56,439 bases of DNA from Allgaiera indica (GTDB lineage: Bacteria; Pseudomonadota; Alphaproteobacteria; Rhodobacterales; Rhodobacteraceae): assembly GCF_900106675.1 (NCBI RefSeq), contig NZ_FNOB01000024.1, positions 1 to 56,439 of the forward strand, given 5' to 3'. The notes under the pieces are model-generated. The model saw only the letters and a list, made by a program, of their open reading frames with translations, was not told the DNA's origin and searched no databases. Both the position numbers and the translations under genes were made by a program. Of the stretch, positions 8,201-18,105 are shown piece after piece (within the stretch, counting starts at the first letter, position 1; the number at the start of each line of letters is the position of its first letter).

Positions 8201-10972
8201 TTACACTTCCCCCGGAACAAGAACGAAGAGGCCGATGACGTCTGGGGGAATGATCGGCTCCACACGGACACGCGACGCGGAACCGGCGGCAGCACGAAGA
8301 CGGGCGTGGTCTTCAACCAGCTCCGCGGCACGCTTTTGCACGAAATCGGCGATCGGGCCGCCCAGCAAGTCAGGAAGGGCCACCTTCGCCGCATTGATCA
8401 TCCGATCGCGGGCTACAGGCGCGAGATCAGCAGTCGCGGGAGAGGCAAGCAGCGCGCGCGCCTCACTGCCAGACGCGATCACCGTATTGCTGTCGAGGGC
8501 AACAAGGGCGGCTTCTTCTGCCAGCAGAAGGCGCTCACGCCGTGCATGAACCGTGAGCTTGTAGCGGATACGCAATAGAGCCACGCGGGTCATCTGAGTG
8601 ACGGCGGCACTCGGCCAGGCCCCAACTCGACCGATGCCCAGATCCGGCAATGCTTCGGTGTCAAGAGAGGCCTCAAGCAGGCTTTCGGCCAAGGAAGATG
8701 TCAGCGGATGGGTTCTGGTCAGAAGCGAAGCCCCTGAGGGCACCGGTTCCTGAGTGGACAGTTGCAGAGAGCCCTTCAGCCCACGCTGTTCCAGCTTTTC
8801 CTTGAGGCTATCCTGCAGGGCATGAACGTGGGCGAACTGCAGCGATTTCTTCTTCTCGAGGGGTACCCCGAACCGAGACATCGCGCGCTCGAGAAATTCG
8901 AGCGTTTCCGCGGGCGATCCAAGCAGGGACTTCACCTTGTCCCATTCAGGAGCGACTTCACTCGGCTTCATGGCGTTTTGTGCAAACCTGGCGCGTGAGC
9001 GTTTTTCATTCTCGCTTGCATCGTGCCAGCGGGTCTCCATCACCTGGATGCCGTCGCCGATTTGCAGGTCCAGCGTCAGCTGCTTGTGGTTGCCACCGCC
9101 ACGGCGGAGCATCATTGCAGCCATCAGCGCATCGGTGACCGGTCCCCGCTCGTCGGGGAGAGGCACAGTCACGCCCGTCGCCTTGCGGATTTCTTCAGCC
9201 TTGCGGAGAATGACGTCCAACACGGCACCGTCGATGGCGCTGTCAGGCGAAAACATCATGATCGAGCGAACGAGTTCGGCGGGTTGCCCGAAACGATCTA
9301 CGCGACCTTCGCGCTGTTGATGGCGTGTAGGGTTCCAGGAAAGGTCGTAGTGGATCACGGTGTCGAACAGCTGTTGAAGGTTGATCCCCTCAGACAGGCA
9401 GTCCGTGGCGACAAGGATGCGCTGATCTGTGGCGGCGCTTTCTTCCGCCGCCATTTCGGCGACGCGATCACGACGTTCGTCCGGCGTCAATTCACCTGTC
9501 ACGGCCTGCACATTCAGTTTGGGGAAGGCCTTACGAAGCCCCTCCTTTACATGTTCGGCAGTGGCGAGGTAGCGGCAGAAGACGACGGGGTTAGCGCCGT
9601 CTTTGATCAAGGGTTTGAGGGCCTTGAAGAGGGCGTTCAGTTTGGGATCTTCGGCCGTCAGAAGTTCGCTGGCCTTGTCGAGTAGCCCTTGGAGAGCGGG
9701 ATCATTTGAGAAGACGGTGTTTGGCTCGATGTCCACGGCGTCTTCGTCGTCGCCATCTTCGTCGTAAATCTGCGGCTCGAGGCGGTCGTCTTCGTTGGAA
9801 GCCCGGTTTCGCAGCGCGCTCATTGCGGCTGCGGGTGACGATCCGACACAGCGCATCAGCGCCAGAGTGCCCCAGAAGGCAAGGCGGCGATCCTTTTGCG
9901 CGTCTCCGGCCCGAGACACGACCGAGAAGCAGTAATCAAGCACGGCCTCTTGGAAGGCTCGATGCTCGTCGTTCAGTCGATACGAGTATTCGGTCGTTTC
10001 GTGCTTGGGGAAGGATCGGTTCTCATCCCAGTCGCCCTCGACCAGGTCGACGCGCTGCCGCTGAACAAAGTGCCTGACAAGGCGCTCGCGGTATTTCTGG
10101 TTGTCGAAGTTGACGTTCCCGAATTCCGCGTCGATCAGCGACAGAAGCCGAGCGAACGCGTCTTCGTCCCCGGAGTGTGGCGTGGCTGTCAGCAGGATCA
10201 ACCGACGCGCGGGATCGCGTGCAAGGCCTTGGAGCAGGTCGAAGCGTTGCTGCTTTCCCTTGTGCGTCCCGACGCAGGCGTGTGCTTCGTCCACGATAAC
10301 GAAATCCGGGCAGGCCCTGGCGAACCCATCCCGGCGTTTCTCGGCTTTAATGTAGTCAAGGCTGACCACCGTGAAGGGGTAGGAATCGAAAAGGGTTTGC
10401 GCCAATGGGAGGTTGCGCTCCAGACGTGCCGCAGTCCCGGAGGTGACGGCAACGGCATCGATCCCGAAACGATCCTTCAGTTCGGTGATCCACTGGTCCA
10501 CGAGGTGCGGAGGGCAGAGAACCGAAAACGCATCGACCTCGCCGCGATCCATCAGTTCGCGCAGGATCAGACCCGCTTCGATGGTCTTGCCGATGCCAAC
10601 GTCGTCGGCAATCAACAGACGCGGGACCTGAAGCCGAAGGGCCATGAGAAGCGGGACCAGCTGGTACGTCCGAGGCTCAAAAGCAAGCTGTGCGGCGGAT
10701 CGGAACGGACCGGCCCCCCGGCGGAGGGTCAGTCGCAACGCGTCGGCAAGAAGGGCCGCCTTGGACTGCACTGTCGTGCGTGCATCGTCAGGCAGGTCGA
10801 AGCGAGCAGCTTCTACCGGTGTAAGCTCGAGATCCGGAGCAAGAACCACGATGTCGTTTTCATTGCCCGAGAGAGGACGCAGGGCGAGCAGGCCCTCGCC
10901 TGGTGTCGGCAAGGCAACCCATTCACGGCCGCGCGCTCTGACGAGATCTCCAGGAGTAAAATTCACAGTCAT
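8201..10972 (-). CDS. SNF2-family helicase, DrmD-like
   Basis: A 923-residue SF2 translocase of the RapA/SNF2 type. The Walker A region ADDVGIGKTIEAGLIL is near residue 125, DEAH (VDEAHACVG) near 227 and LLTATPHSG near 260. The C-terminal RecA-like lobe carries DCLSEGINLQ and HQQREGRVDRFGQ near 520-560. These motifs predict ATP-driven translocation on double-stranded DNA. I chose the ATG at 10972, one base after the stop of the upstream helicase and preceded by AAAGG. A longer frame reaching 11038 would overlap that gene and has no signal. Class 1 DISARM carries such a helicase as DrmD next to its methylase, the same adjacency as here. Confidence 0.85.
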   Translation of the reverse strand: MTVNFTPGDLVRARGREWVALPTPGEGLLALRPLSGNENDIVVLAPDLELTPVEAARFDLPDDARTTVQSKAALLADALRLTLRRGAGPFRSAAQLAFEPRTYQLVPLLMALRLQVPRLLIADDVGIGKTIEAGLILRELMDRGEVDAFSVLCPPHLVDQWITELKDRFGIDAVAVTSGTAARLERNLPLAQTLFDSYPFTVVSLDYIKAEKRRDGFARACPDFVIVDEAHACVGTHKGKQQRFDLLQGLARDPARRLILLTATPHSGDEDAFARLLSLIDAEFGNVNFDNQKYRERLVRHFVQRQRVDLVEGDWDENRSFPKHETTEYSYRLNDEHRAFQEAVLDYCFSVVSRAGDAQKDRRLAFWGTLALMRCVGSSPAAAMSALRNRASNEDDRLEPQIYDEDGDDEDAVDIEPNTVFSNDPALQGLLDKASELLTAEDPKLNALFKALKPLIKDGANPVVFCRYLATAEHVKEGLRKAFPKLNVQAVTGELTPDERRDRVAEMAAEESAATDQRILVATDCLSEGINLQQLFDTVIHYDLSWNPTRHQQREGRVDRFGQPAELVRSIMMFSPDSAIDGAVLDVILRKAEEIRKATGVTVPLPDERGPVTDALMAAMMLRRGGGNHKQLTLDLQIGDGIQVMETRWHDASENEKRSRARFAQNAMKPSEVAPEWDKVKSLLGSPAETLEFLERAMSRFGVPLEKKKSLQFAHVHALQDSLKEKLEQRGLKGSLQLSTQEPVPSGASLLTRTHPLTSSLAESLLEASLDTEALPDLGIGRVGAWPSAAVTQMTRVALLRIRYKLTVHARRERLLLAEEAALVALDSNTVIASGSEARALLASPATADLAPVARDRMINAAKVALPDLLGGPIADFVQKRAAELVEDHARLRAAAGSASRVRVEPIIPPDVIGLFVLVPGEV

Positions 10973-10973
10973 A

Positions 10974-13900
10974 TCAACCTTTAAAATTCTTGCTGAAGCT
11001 ATCCGGCAGTCCTTCCGACGGAGCCGAAGGCAATCCAAAAACGACCCAGCCCTTGTTCATCGCGTCTGCCTCAGCTTCTGCAGTCAGGTCAGCGGTCGTC
11101 GCGGCAACCGCGAATGCGCGCCAAACGAACTCAAATTCGCGCCCACCAAACCTCGCGGGCATCGTATCGACTTGGGGAATGCCTGCTGCGCTGAATACCT
11201 CCAGCCAAGGTGATGGCACGGTTCCGGCGGTCGGCTTCGCAGCAAGGGAAACCTCGCCGCGTGCAAGATCGATCAGGAATTCCGCAACTTCCGGGCTCGA
11301 GCGGTCGATCAGCTCATGGTCCGGTTGGTTGAAGTAGGACAGCAGGCAACGATAGCATCCGCGAACACAGCTTCCGTCTTTCTTCTCCTGCAACAGATCC
11401 GCATCACCCGCAGCAATCGCAGCATCCACATTCTCGAAGTGCATCAGACCCAGAGCGGTCTTCGCCACCTCGTTGATTACCTTTCCGTCATCGATCAGGC
11501 GCGTGAGCACGCCGGCGCCGCCTTCCGTTGCCTCGTAGGCAAGGATTGCGCGACGGTTGTCCCTCGCGGGCAGCGGTTCACCGAGGATTTCGCCTTCTTC
11601 CAGCTGGAAAACCACTTCAATTCCGCGCAGCAACGCATGCTGAACCGTCGTGATAGTCTCGGGCTCGTACTGCTCTGGCTTTTCGAAGCGGAACAACAGG
11701 GCATTCTTTCTGTCGCGGACAATCGGGACAATGCGAACCGGCTTGACCACGTCGGGCGGGACGTCCGTGTCGCTGTCTTCGTCGTCGGATTTCGCCCAGT
11801 AGCCGGACCTCGGATCGATGTGGAAACCGAAGACAGTCTGGTCCTTTCGGCGCTTCAAACCCTTGTTCAGGCGGCTGATTTCCGCGCTGTTGGCGTATTG
11901 CAGGGCCAAGAGTGAAGTCTCGCCACAGACCAATTTTGCGTTGGTCACTTGGACCTGCCCATCCTTCTTCGGCCAGGAGAAGACGGTCTGGATGTCAAAG
12001 CCCTGCCGAACGCGCTCTTCATCATTCGCGGTGATCCGCTCGGTCGGTGCGGCCTCGACGTTGTCGATGCGCAGTGTCTTCTTGATGGGGACCTCTCCCG
12101 CCATGTGATTGTTACACCCATGACAGCGCTCGACCTCGCCCTCATGCGATGCGCCGCAGTTTGAGCAGATGTAGATGTCCTTGGTTGCCAATTCCGATCC
12201 GTCGCCCTGACGCACCTCGGGCGGCAGTTTGGCTTTCATGACCCGGTAGGCGCGGCCCTCATGATAGATCAGACTGCGCGGGCCGAATTCGGAAATGGCC
12301 AGGAAGCGGGCTCTGGACAGGAATGACCCCGTCTTACCTTCGCCAGGAACAAACGCGTAGAGCGGCAGGCGCGGGAAGTTGTACCCGGGCAGGAAGCCCT
12401 CAGTTGCCAGATACCGATACGAATAGAAGTCAGAGCCATTCGAGGCCTTGCCTTGTTCGAGGATGGCGATCTGATCCTGGGCCTGCATTTGTGCGGCCTT
12501 GATCTTACGCCGGTCGGCTCCCGAGAGCCCCGTAATCTCCGAACGCTTGTTGGCCTCGGCCAATTGTGTCCTGGCAGAGTTATATAGCTCCCGCCAACGG
12601 TCAAAGGCGCGGTCGAATTCCTTTGGCGCATTCATGGCCGTGTGAAGAATGAACTCGTCTGGATCTTCCATCCAGATCGGGGTTTGCCCTCCGTCGGACG
12701 CCAGAATCTGCTTTAAGACACGCGCCATCGGTCCCCGTGCCTGCGAAACCAGAGCGGGTTTCGAGATGACCGCCAGAACGTCTTCCTTCAGCGGGAATTT
12801 AGCCCCGTGAAGGTCCAGAATCTCCGGGATGTCGGGAGAAAGCGCCAGTTTCGCTTCCGCAAGCCACACTGCATGCAGGTGCGATCGGACCAGCTCTTCA
12901 TTCGTGATGTCGAGTGCCGGCGGGCGCACAACGCCGGCCACCATATCGTTTCGCCGCTCGAAGAAATACTGGTCATGCGGAGACCCCGAGGCGCAGTAGG
13001 TCACGACAACCGCGGCCTGACCCGATCGACCGGCACGACCGGCGCGCTGCGCGTAATTCGCCGGCGTAGGTGGTACGTTGCGCAGGTAGACGGCGTTCAA
13101 GGCGGAAATATCAACGCCGAGTTCCATGGTCGGAGAGCAGAACAGCGTGGGCAGGAACCGATCTGACTCGCCGGTTGCTCGAATTTCCGTGCGGTACTCC
13201 GAGGTCGCGAGATGGTCCACATCATCCTGTTCGAACCGGAACCGCCATTCACGCCATTCTCGCTGCTTCTGCGAAACTTGGGCCGTATGTTCGCGCCCCT
13301 CCAGACCCCAGTAGGAACTACGCCCAACGCCAAGGTCACTGGCAATCGCGGTGTAAAGGTCGTGGAAGTATCGGTTGCCGCGGTGGGCTTCATCAGCGAG
13401 GGCCGGTCCAGGCACAAGCCGTACCGCAGATGGTGACAGGCGCCAGCCCGTCACATCGCTATCGAGTTCGACAGGCACAAGCAGCCCTTCGTCGCTAAGG
13501 AAGGCAAGCATCCCCTCCATGAACTCGTAGTACTCATCCTTGTTCAGTTTCGTGCCGAGAACAGATTTCCGGTTCACGAGCCGCGCGATCCTTGAATTGG
13601 GACCAGCCCGAAGAAGCGTTTGTTCTTCACGCAGTGTGACGACGTTCTTGCTGCCCCCGCGCAGGACAAGCGAGGACCGCGCACGTGGATTTTCCTTTTG
13701 GTCAATTGCCCAAGGAGCCCGAAGCAGCATTCGGGATTTCTGTGCCACGCCATCAAGGACAGTCAGGTCCAAGGCTTCGGTCTGAACAGCCAGGCCCTCG
13801 AGCATCGCGGACAAAATCGCCTTGAGAATTGCCTGCCGCTGCTCGAGGCCGAGGACACCCAGCGCTGGGTGGATGGCCATGAAGCGCTCGCGATCTTCGG

Positions 13901-16151
13901 AGATTTCCTCGAGACCGAGGAAATTCACGTCGATCAGGTTCAGGACAGACAAGCTGGGGTTGGTGAAGCGCCAACCGCGACGCAGGTCCGTCCAGACACG
14001 ATGGGCGAGAACCTTTGCAAGCGACCGCTGGGCATCTTCACGAATGATGGCACCAGCATTCGAATCCAGCAGCCAATGCTGGCGCGCCTCTTTGTTGGCG
14101 GCAGTGAAGCCGAGCGCCTTCACCACCTGCAGGCCGAACTCGTCTTCTGCGAGCCCACCTGAGCCAGCAGAAATGACCGCGCGAAGGATGGCTCCGCGCA
14201 ACAGGCTTACAAACAGGAAGTCATTGAAATGGCCGGACTGCAGGGCTGCATCCTGACGGTTGTCCGTGAACCCTAGAAGCTTCCGCTTCGTCTCTGGTAC
14301 GCCGCTGCCAGGTTTGTTCATCCACTCCAGGGCGCTGGCTACGAGCAAGGTTGTTGCTGAGCTCCGCCCTTCGCCGGAGAGCCCCGCCAACTTGCTGCGT
14401 TCACGCATCCCCTGCGTCGGTTCGTCATGACAGCATAGGCAGAAGGCGAACTTACCCGGGATGAACCAGAAATCATTTCCACCCGCACCGTGGCGACCAT
14501 CAGCACCGACCACGTAGGACACCGGCATACGCTTCTTGCGATACCCTCTCAGCCGTTCGATGCCGTTCTTCTCTTCTCGCCAGCTTTCGGGGTAACCCTC
14601 AAGCTCGCCTGTGAACTGAAAATCTGTATCGCCAGGCGTCACCGGACAGAGATACCCCGCGACCTCGTCTTCCTCGGTATCGAGCGGCGTATCGTCGATG
14701 CTCCGGGGAAGAAAGCGCAAACTCCCGTCATCGTCGACCTTGGTCACGACATGGTATTCTTGGCCGCAGTTTCGGCAGAACCGCGTGGGGTAAAGGCGGT
14801 TGCCAGGGGCTTCGGGATCCTCGAGCTGCCCTTCAAGAAGAATCCGACGCGGCCTAGCTGCGAGCGTCGTAAAGACTTCACCGGCGCCGGAAATGAAACG
14901 GTGGAGCTTGAAAGCGAGGAAAGCACCGTCCTTTGTGCCGCCACGCTCATACTCCGGCAGGCTTACCCGGGTCAGGAATTTTTCGAGATAGTCTCGGCAG
15001 GTTGCGGCATCGACCGCACTGGCAAGAGAAAGCTTTTCAACGGCTTCTTCGAAAGGGATCGGCCTCTTCCTGCGAAGCTCAAGCCCATCGTCCAATCCGA
15101 GTTCGAGTTCGGCCCACACCGAGAGTGGATGGCGCTTCAGTGTTTCGTCAGCGAGTGCGTCCGGCAAAGGCTGCGTCAGGACCGTCTTCAAAGCGCCAAG
15201 GACATGCTCGGTCTTCAGGGCGTCATCCGTCGCGCGCTGCAATGACTCGTCGATGACCGCGTCCGGGCCAATGTCGGTGCCAAACAGACGCGACGCTACC
15301 TTCGCGACAGCAAGTGCGCGGCTCTCGTCCGATCCCTCGGAGGCCATCGTTGCCGAGGTCCCGATGCAGATTGGCACCTTGTCAGGCGAGCACCTGTCCC
15401 GCAGGCGCCGAACGAGGACTGCCACATCGGCCCCTTGGCGTCCGCGATAGGTGTGGAGTTCGTCGAGGATGATGAACTCGAGACCGGAAGCGTTCGAGAC
15501 GACTTGCGAGTCCAAGTCGTCCTGACGCGTCAGAAGCAATTCTGCCATCATGTAGTTCGTCAGGAGAATATCGGGCGGATTGGCAGCGATACGCTCGCGT
15601 TCTTCACGGCTTTCCTGACCAGTGTAGCGCTTGACCACTGGCTTGAGCTCATCGGGCAAACCGGAACCGGCGATGAACTTGTCGATCTCCTTCATCTGGC
15701 TATTTGCCAGAGCGTTCATGGGGTAGACGATGATTGCCGTTGTGCGCCGCGGCTTTCCTGCGCGCCGCGCTCGGATAATTGCATCGACAACCGGCACGAA
15801 GAAGCACAGTGATTTCCCCGAACCTGTGCCGGTAGTGACAACAAAGCTCTTGCCTTGCTTCGCCTTCGCGATCGCTTCGGCTTGGTGCCTGTGAAAACGA
15901 AGCGGAGTTTCACCGAACCGGAAGACTCGTCCCGTGCCTTCGTCGAGATCTTTCGACTCGACGAGTTCGTCGACGGTCGGCCCAGCTAGGAAGCGCGGAT
16001 TCAGTGACAAGAGCGCATCCGGCCAGAATTTTCCGGCGTCGTATTGTGCGTCGATTCCTTTCTTCAGATCAGATGCGCGAATTACGCTGAACGAACGGGA
16101 AAATTGCTCGTAAGCTTTGATCAGTTGGTGATCGAATTCAAACGCTTTCAT
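10974..16151 (-). CDS. DEAD/H helicase with C-terminal DUF1998-type zinc domain (DrmA-DrmB fusion or DruE-like)
   Basis: A 1725-residue SF2 helicase that starts the operon. Walker A, VTTGTGSGKSLCF, lies near residue 105 and DELH near 227. The second lobe has ELGVDISALN and YAQRAGRAGRSGQ near 1000-1030. A Cys pair (FCRNCGQEY) sits near 457, a zinc ribbon (CSNCGASHEGEVERCHGC) near 1330, and CVRGCYRCLLSYFNQ near 1600, the signature of the DUF1998/MZB zinc domain. In DISARM, helicase DrmA and DUF1998 protein DrmB are separate genes, while in Druantia the long DruE carries both parts. This gene is a single fused protein. I chose the ATG at 16151, preceded by AAGG; the 67 codons before it do not look coding. 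It ends one base before the SNF2 gene. Confidence 0.85.
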   Translation of the reverse strand: MKAFEFDHQLIKAYEQFSRSFSVIRASDLKKGIDAQYDAGKFWPDALLSLNPRFLAGPTVDELVESKDLDEGTGRVFRFGETPLRFHRHQAEAIAKAKQGKSFVVTTGTGSGKSLCFFVPVVDAIIRARRAGKPRRTTAIIVYPMNALANSQMKEIDKFIAGSGLPDELKPVVKRYTGQESREERERIAANPPDILLTNYMMAELLLTRQDDLDSQVVSNASGLEFIILDELHTYRGRQGADVAVLVRRLRDRCSPDKVPICIGTSATMASEGSDESRALAVAKVASRLFGTDIGPDAVIDESLQRATDDALKTEHVLGALKTVLTQPLPDALADETLKRHPLSVWAELELGLDDGLELRRKRPIPFEEAVEKLSLASAVDAATCRDYLEKFLTRVSLPEYERGGTKDGAFLAFKLHRFISGAGEVFTTLAARPRRILLEGQLEDPEAPGNRLYPTRFCRNCGQEYHVVTKVDDDGSLRFLPRSIDDTPLDTEEDEVAGYLCPVTPGDTDFQFTGELEGYPESWREEKNGIERLRGYRKKRMPVSYVVGADGRHGAGGNDFWFIPGKFAFCLCCHDEPTQGMRERSKLAGLSGEGRSSATTLLVASALEWMNKPGSGVPETKRKLLGFTDNRQDAALQSGHFNDFLFVSLLRGAILRAVISAGSGGLAEDEFGLQVVKALGFTAANKEARQHWLLDSNAGAIIREDAQRSLAKVLAHRVWTDLRRGWRFTNPSLSVLNLIDVNFLGLEEISEDRERFMAIHPALGVLGLEQRQAILKAILSAMLEGLAVQTEALDLTVLDGVAQKSRMLLRAPWAIDQKENPRARSSLVLRGGSKNVVTLREEQTLLRAGPNSRIARLVNRKSVLGTKLNKDEYYEFMEGMLAFLSDEGLLVPVELDSDVTGWRLSPSAVRLVPGPALADEAHRGNRYFHDLYTAIASDLGVGRSSYWGLEGREHTAQVSQKQREWREWRFRFEQDDVDHLATSEYRTEIRATGESDRFLPTLFCSPTMELGVDISALNAVYLRNVPPTPANYAQRAGRAGRSGQAAVVVTYCASGSPHDQYFFERRNDMVAGVVRPPALDITNEELVRSHLHAVWLAEAKLALSPDIPEILDLHGAKFPLKEDVLAVISKPALVSQARGPMARVLKQILASDGGQTPIWMEDPDEFILHTAMNAPKEFDRAFDRWRELYNSARTQLAEANKRSEITGLSGADRRKIKAAQMQAQDQIAILEQGKASNGSDFYSYRYLATEGFLPGYNFPRLPLYAFVPGEGKTGSFLSRARFLAISEFGPRSLIYHEGRAYRVMKAKLPPEVRQGDGSELATKDIYICSNCGASHEGEVERCHGCNNHMAGEVPIKKTLRIDNVEAAPTERITANDEERVRQGFDIQTVFSWPKKDGQVQVTNAKLVCGETSLLALQYANSAEISRLNKGLKRRKDQTVFGFHIDPRSGYWAKSDDEDSDTDVPPDVVKPVRIVPIVRDRKNALLFRFEKPEQYEPETITTVQHALLRGIEVVFQLEEGEILGEPLPARDNRRAILAYEATEGGAGVLTRLIDDGKVINEVAKTALGLMHFENVDAAIAAGDADLLQEKKDGSCVRGCYRCLLSYFNQPDHELIDRSSPEVAEFLIDLARGEVSLAAKPTAGTVPSPWLEVFSAAGIPQVDTMPARFGGREFEFVWRAFAVAATTADLTAEAEADAMNKGWVVFGLPSAPSEGLPDSFSKNFKG

Positions 16152-16451
16152 TGGAAACCTTACTTTTCGGAATTCGTCCGATTGATCACGCAAATATTCT
16201 CTCGACTCAGGGGCACGATATGTCGACCCCGTGGCGCCCTGGCGGTTGGGTGCGTGTCTGACCCAAGCCTCTCCGAGACTTAGCAAAAACGAGGTTTCGA
16301 CTTGTCGGCGTCCACTAGTATCTCCCGGCGCAGCTGTCGCGCACGACAACAATGCGTGCCCACTTTCTGGGCCTGTTTCAGCCTATCGGGGGAGGTGGCC
16401 GCGTGCAATCCAAATGCATGATTTATGAGGCTTTCCTGCTGTCCGAGATAG
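16152..16451. other. Intergenic region upstream of the DISARM-like operon
   Basis: Three hundred bases between the recombinase stop and the first helicase start, both on the minus strand. It should hold the operon promoter. I see no confident -35/-10 pair, no operator-like dyad and no terminator. A 67-codon frame at 16280-16483 starts inside the recombinase gene and is not convincing as a gene. Confidence 0.4.
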
Positions 16452-18104
16452 TCAAAGGCCCTTAACAATTCGCTTCTGCTCATCCCACCCTGAAGGTAGC
16501 TGCGTTCGCTTAAACCACTCGGAGGTGAAGGAAAGAGGCTGGCTACCCGCTGTCACTTGATCGAGAACACTTGGGGCGAGGAAGGCAAGGCCGATCATCT
16601 GTTGAATGCGGGCCGAGGTGATTTTTTCCTGAGCGGCGAGGTCGCCGAAAGAGGAACCAGCCTTGATGGCCGCATACCATCGCTGTGCCGTCAGGATGTT
16701 CTTTGCCAACACCGGATCGATCTGTGGCATGGCCGCGCCGAGGACGATGCGTGCTTCGACACCGCGGCGCTGCATTTGGAAGGACGCGGGAACCCGGCGG
16801 GCGGGGCTTTCGATACGATCCGGCGGGACATTCAGCCGATCCGCCATTACCTTCCGGTCGAGCCGCAGCAGGATCCTGCCTGGTGCCAGATCAGCGCGGC
16901 GTAGCAGTGGGGCCCAGACATCGGCACTTCCGTTCGGATCGCAGTCATCCGCGATCTGAAGAAGTTTCTCCCGCAGTTCGGGAAGCTCTGATGCTTTGAG
17001 ATCCCGCACCAGATCGGTGATCACGCTGGCCTTGCGCAGGTGATCGCGGAGGATTCGAGCAATGCCGTTCTCAAGGTCGCGGGCCGGCAACCGCCACGCA
17101 TCAGCGTGTTTCTCACGCCGGTCAGTGACCAGCCTGCGCGAAATGTAGTAGCGCAGACGCTTGCCGTTCTTTCGGGAATGACTCGGAGTCAACCGATCTC
17201 CGGTCTCATCGAAGAGTTTGCCAACCAAGGTCGAGCGTTCCGCCGCGTTCGACCGACCGCGTGTTCGGGCGGCCTCTGTGGCAAGGCGTTCTTGCATTTC
17301 ATCCCATGCCGTGGGGTCGATGATTGCGGGATGCTGCCCGTCGTAGATTTTATCCCGGTGCCGGATGCGGCCGGCGTAGAGCGGGTTGGTCAGGATCTGA
17401 TAGATGTGCCCGCGGCTGAAGGGGGTTCCGCCGGTCGAGGCGCCCGTAGCGAACGACCGCGGTCGCGTTCGGTAGCCAAGCTCTTCCGCACGCTCTGCGG
17501 CAGTGCGGACTGAGCCAAGATCGTGATAGAGGTCGTGGATGTGACGGATGATCGGTGCTTCGGTCTCATCGATCTTCAGGCTGCGGCCGTCAGGCTGGTA
17601 GCCGAAGGGCACCGTGCCCCCCATCCAGAGTCCCTTTTTCTTCGAGGCGGCGATCTTGTCGCGGATCCGCTCGGCCGTCACCTCGCGCTCGAACTGCGCG
17701 AAGCTGAGGAGCATGTTCAGCGTCAGCCGTCCCATGCTGGTGGCGGTGTTGAAGGACTGCGTGACTGAGACGAAGGAGGCGCCGGTGGAATCGAGGCGAT
17801 CGACAATCTTCGCGAAGTCGGACAGCGATCGGGTCAATCGGTCGATCTTGTAGACGACAATCTGATCAACGATTCCTGCCTCAATATCCGCGAGCAGGCG
17901 CTGGAGCGCCGGCCGATCCAAGGTCCCCCCGGACACCCCGCCGTCGTCGTAGCGGGTTGGGACGAGCATCCAACCCTCCGCCTTCTGGCTCGTCACATAG
18001 GCCGCACAGGCTTCGTTCTGGGCATCAAGCGAGTTGAAGTCCTGATCGAGTCCTTCGTCGGAGGATTTCCGGGTGTAGATGGCGCAACGGATCCGGCGGG
18101 CCAT
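16452..18104 (-). CDS. Large serine recombinase
   Basis: A 550-residue large serine recombinase. The N-terminal resolvase fold has the nucleophile region CAIYTRKSSDEG near residues 7-18, then LDRPALQRLL and DRLTRSLSDF. A recombinase domain and a long C-terminal part follow. A helix-turn-helix-like segment, AAQEKITSARIQQMIGLAFL, lies near the C-terminus. Unlike typical phage integrases it shows no clear cluster of four cysteines. The ATG at 18104 follows GGAAGAG and sits one base after the DUF2924 stop. The trio DUF3489-DUF2924-recombinase is a recurrent block in alphaproteobacterial genomes. Such enzymes integrate or excise elements, but which DNA this one moves cannot be told from the window. 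Confidence 0.88.
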   Translation of the reverse strand: MARRIRCAIYTRKSSDEGLDQDFNSLDAQNEACAAYVTSQKAEGWMLVPTRYDDGGVSGGTLDRPALQRLLADIEAGIVDQIVVYKIDRLTRSLSDFAKIVDRLDSTGASFVSVTQSFNTATSMGRLTLNMLLSFAQFEREVTAERIRDKIAASKKKGLWMGGTVPFGYQPDGRSLKIDETEAPIIRHIHDLYHDLGSVRTAAERAEELGYRTRPRSFATGASTGGTPFSRGHIYQILTNPLYAGRIRHRDKIYDGQHPAIIDPTAWDEMQERLATEAARTRGRSNAAERSTLVGKLFDETGDRLTPSHSRKNGKRLRYYISRRLVTDRREKHADAWRLPARDLENGIARILRDHLRKASVITDLVRDLKASELPELREKLLQIADDCDPNGSADVWAPLLRRADLAPGRILLRLDRKVMADRLNVPPDRIESPARRVPASFQMQRRGVEARIVLGAAMPQIDPVLAKNILTAQRWYAAIKAGSSFGDLAAQEKITSARIQQMIGLAFLAPSVLDQVTAGSQPLSFTSEWFKRTQLPSGWDEQKRIVKGL

Positions 18105-18105
18105 C

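Noticed and set aside
9896-10984. A 362-codon plus-strand frame opposite the SNF2 helicase
   Set aside because: No recognisable motif, and it lies entirely within a convincing helicase gene on the other strand.
16280-16483. A 67-codon minus-strand frame between the recombinase and the first helicase gene
   Set aside because: It starts inside the recombinase coding sequence and has no clear ribosome-binding site. It could be the decayed start of a lost gene, but nothing supports translation.
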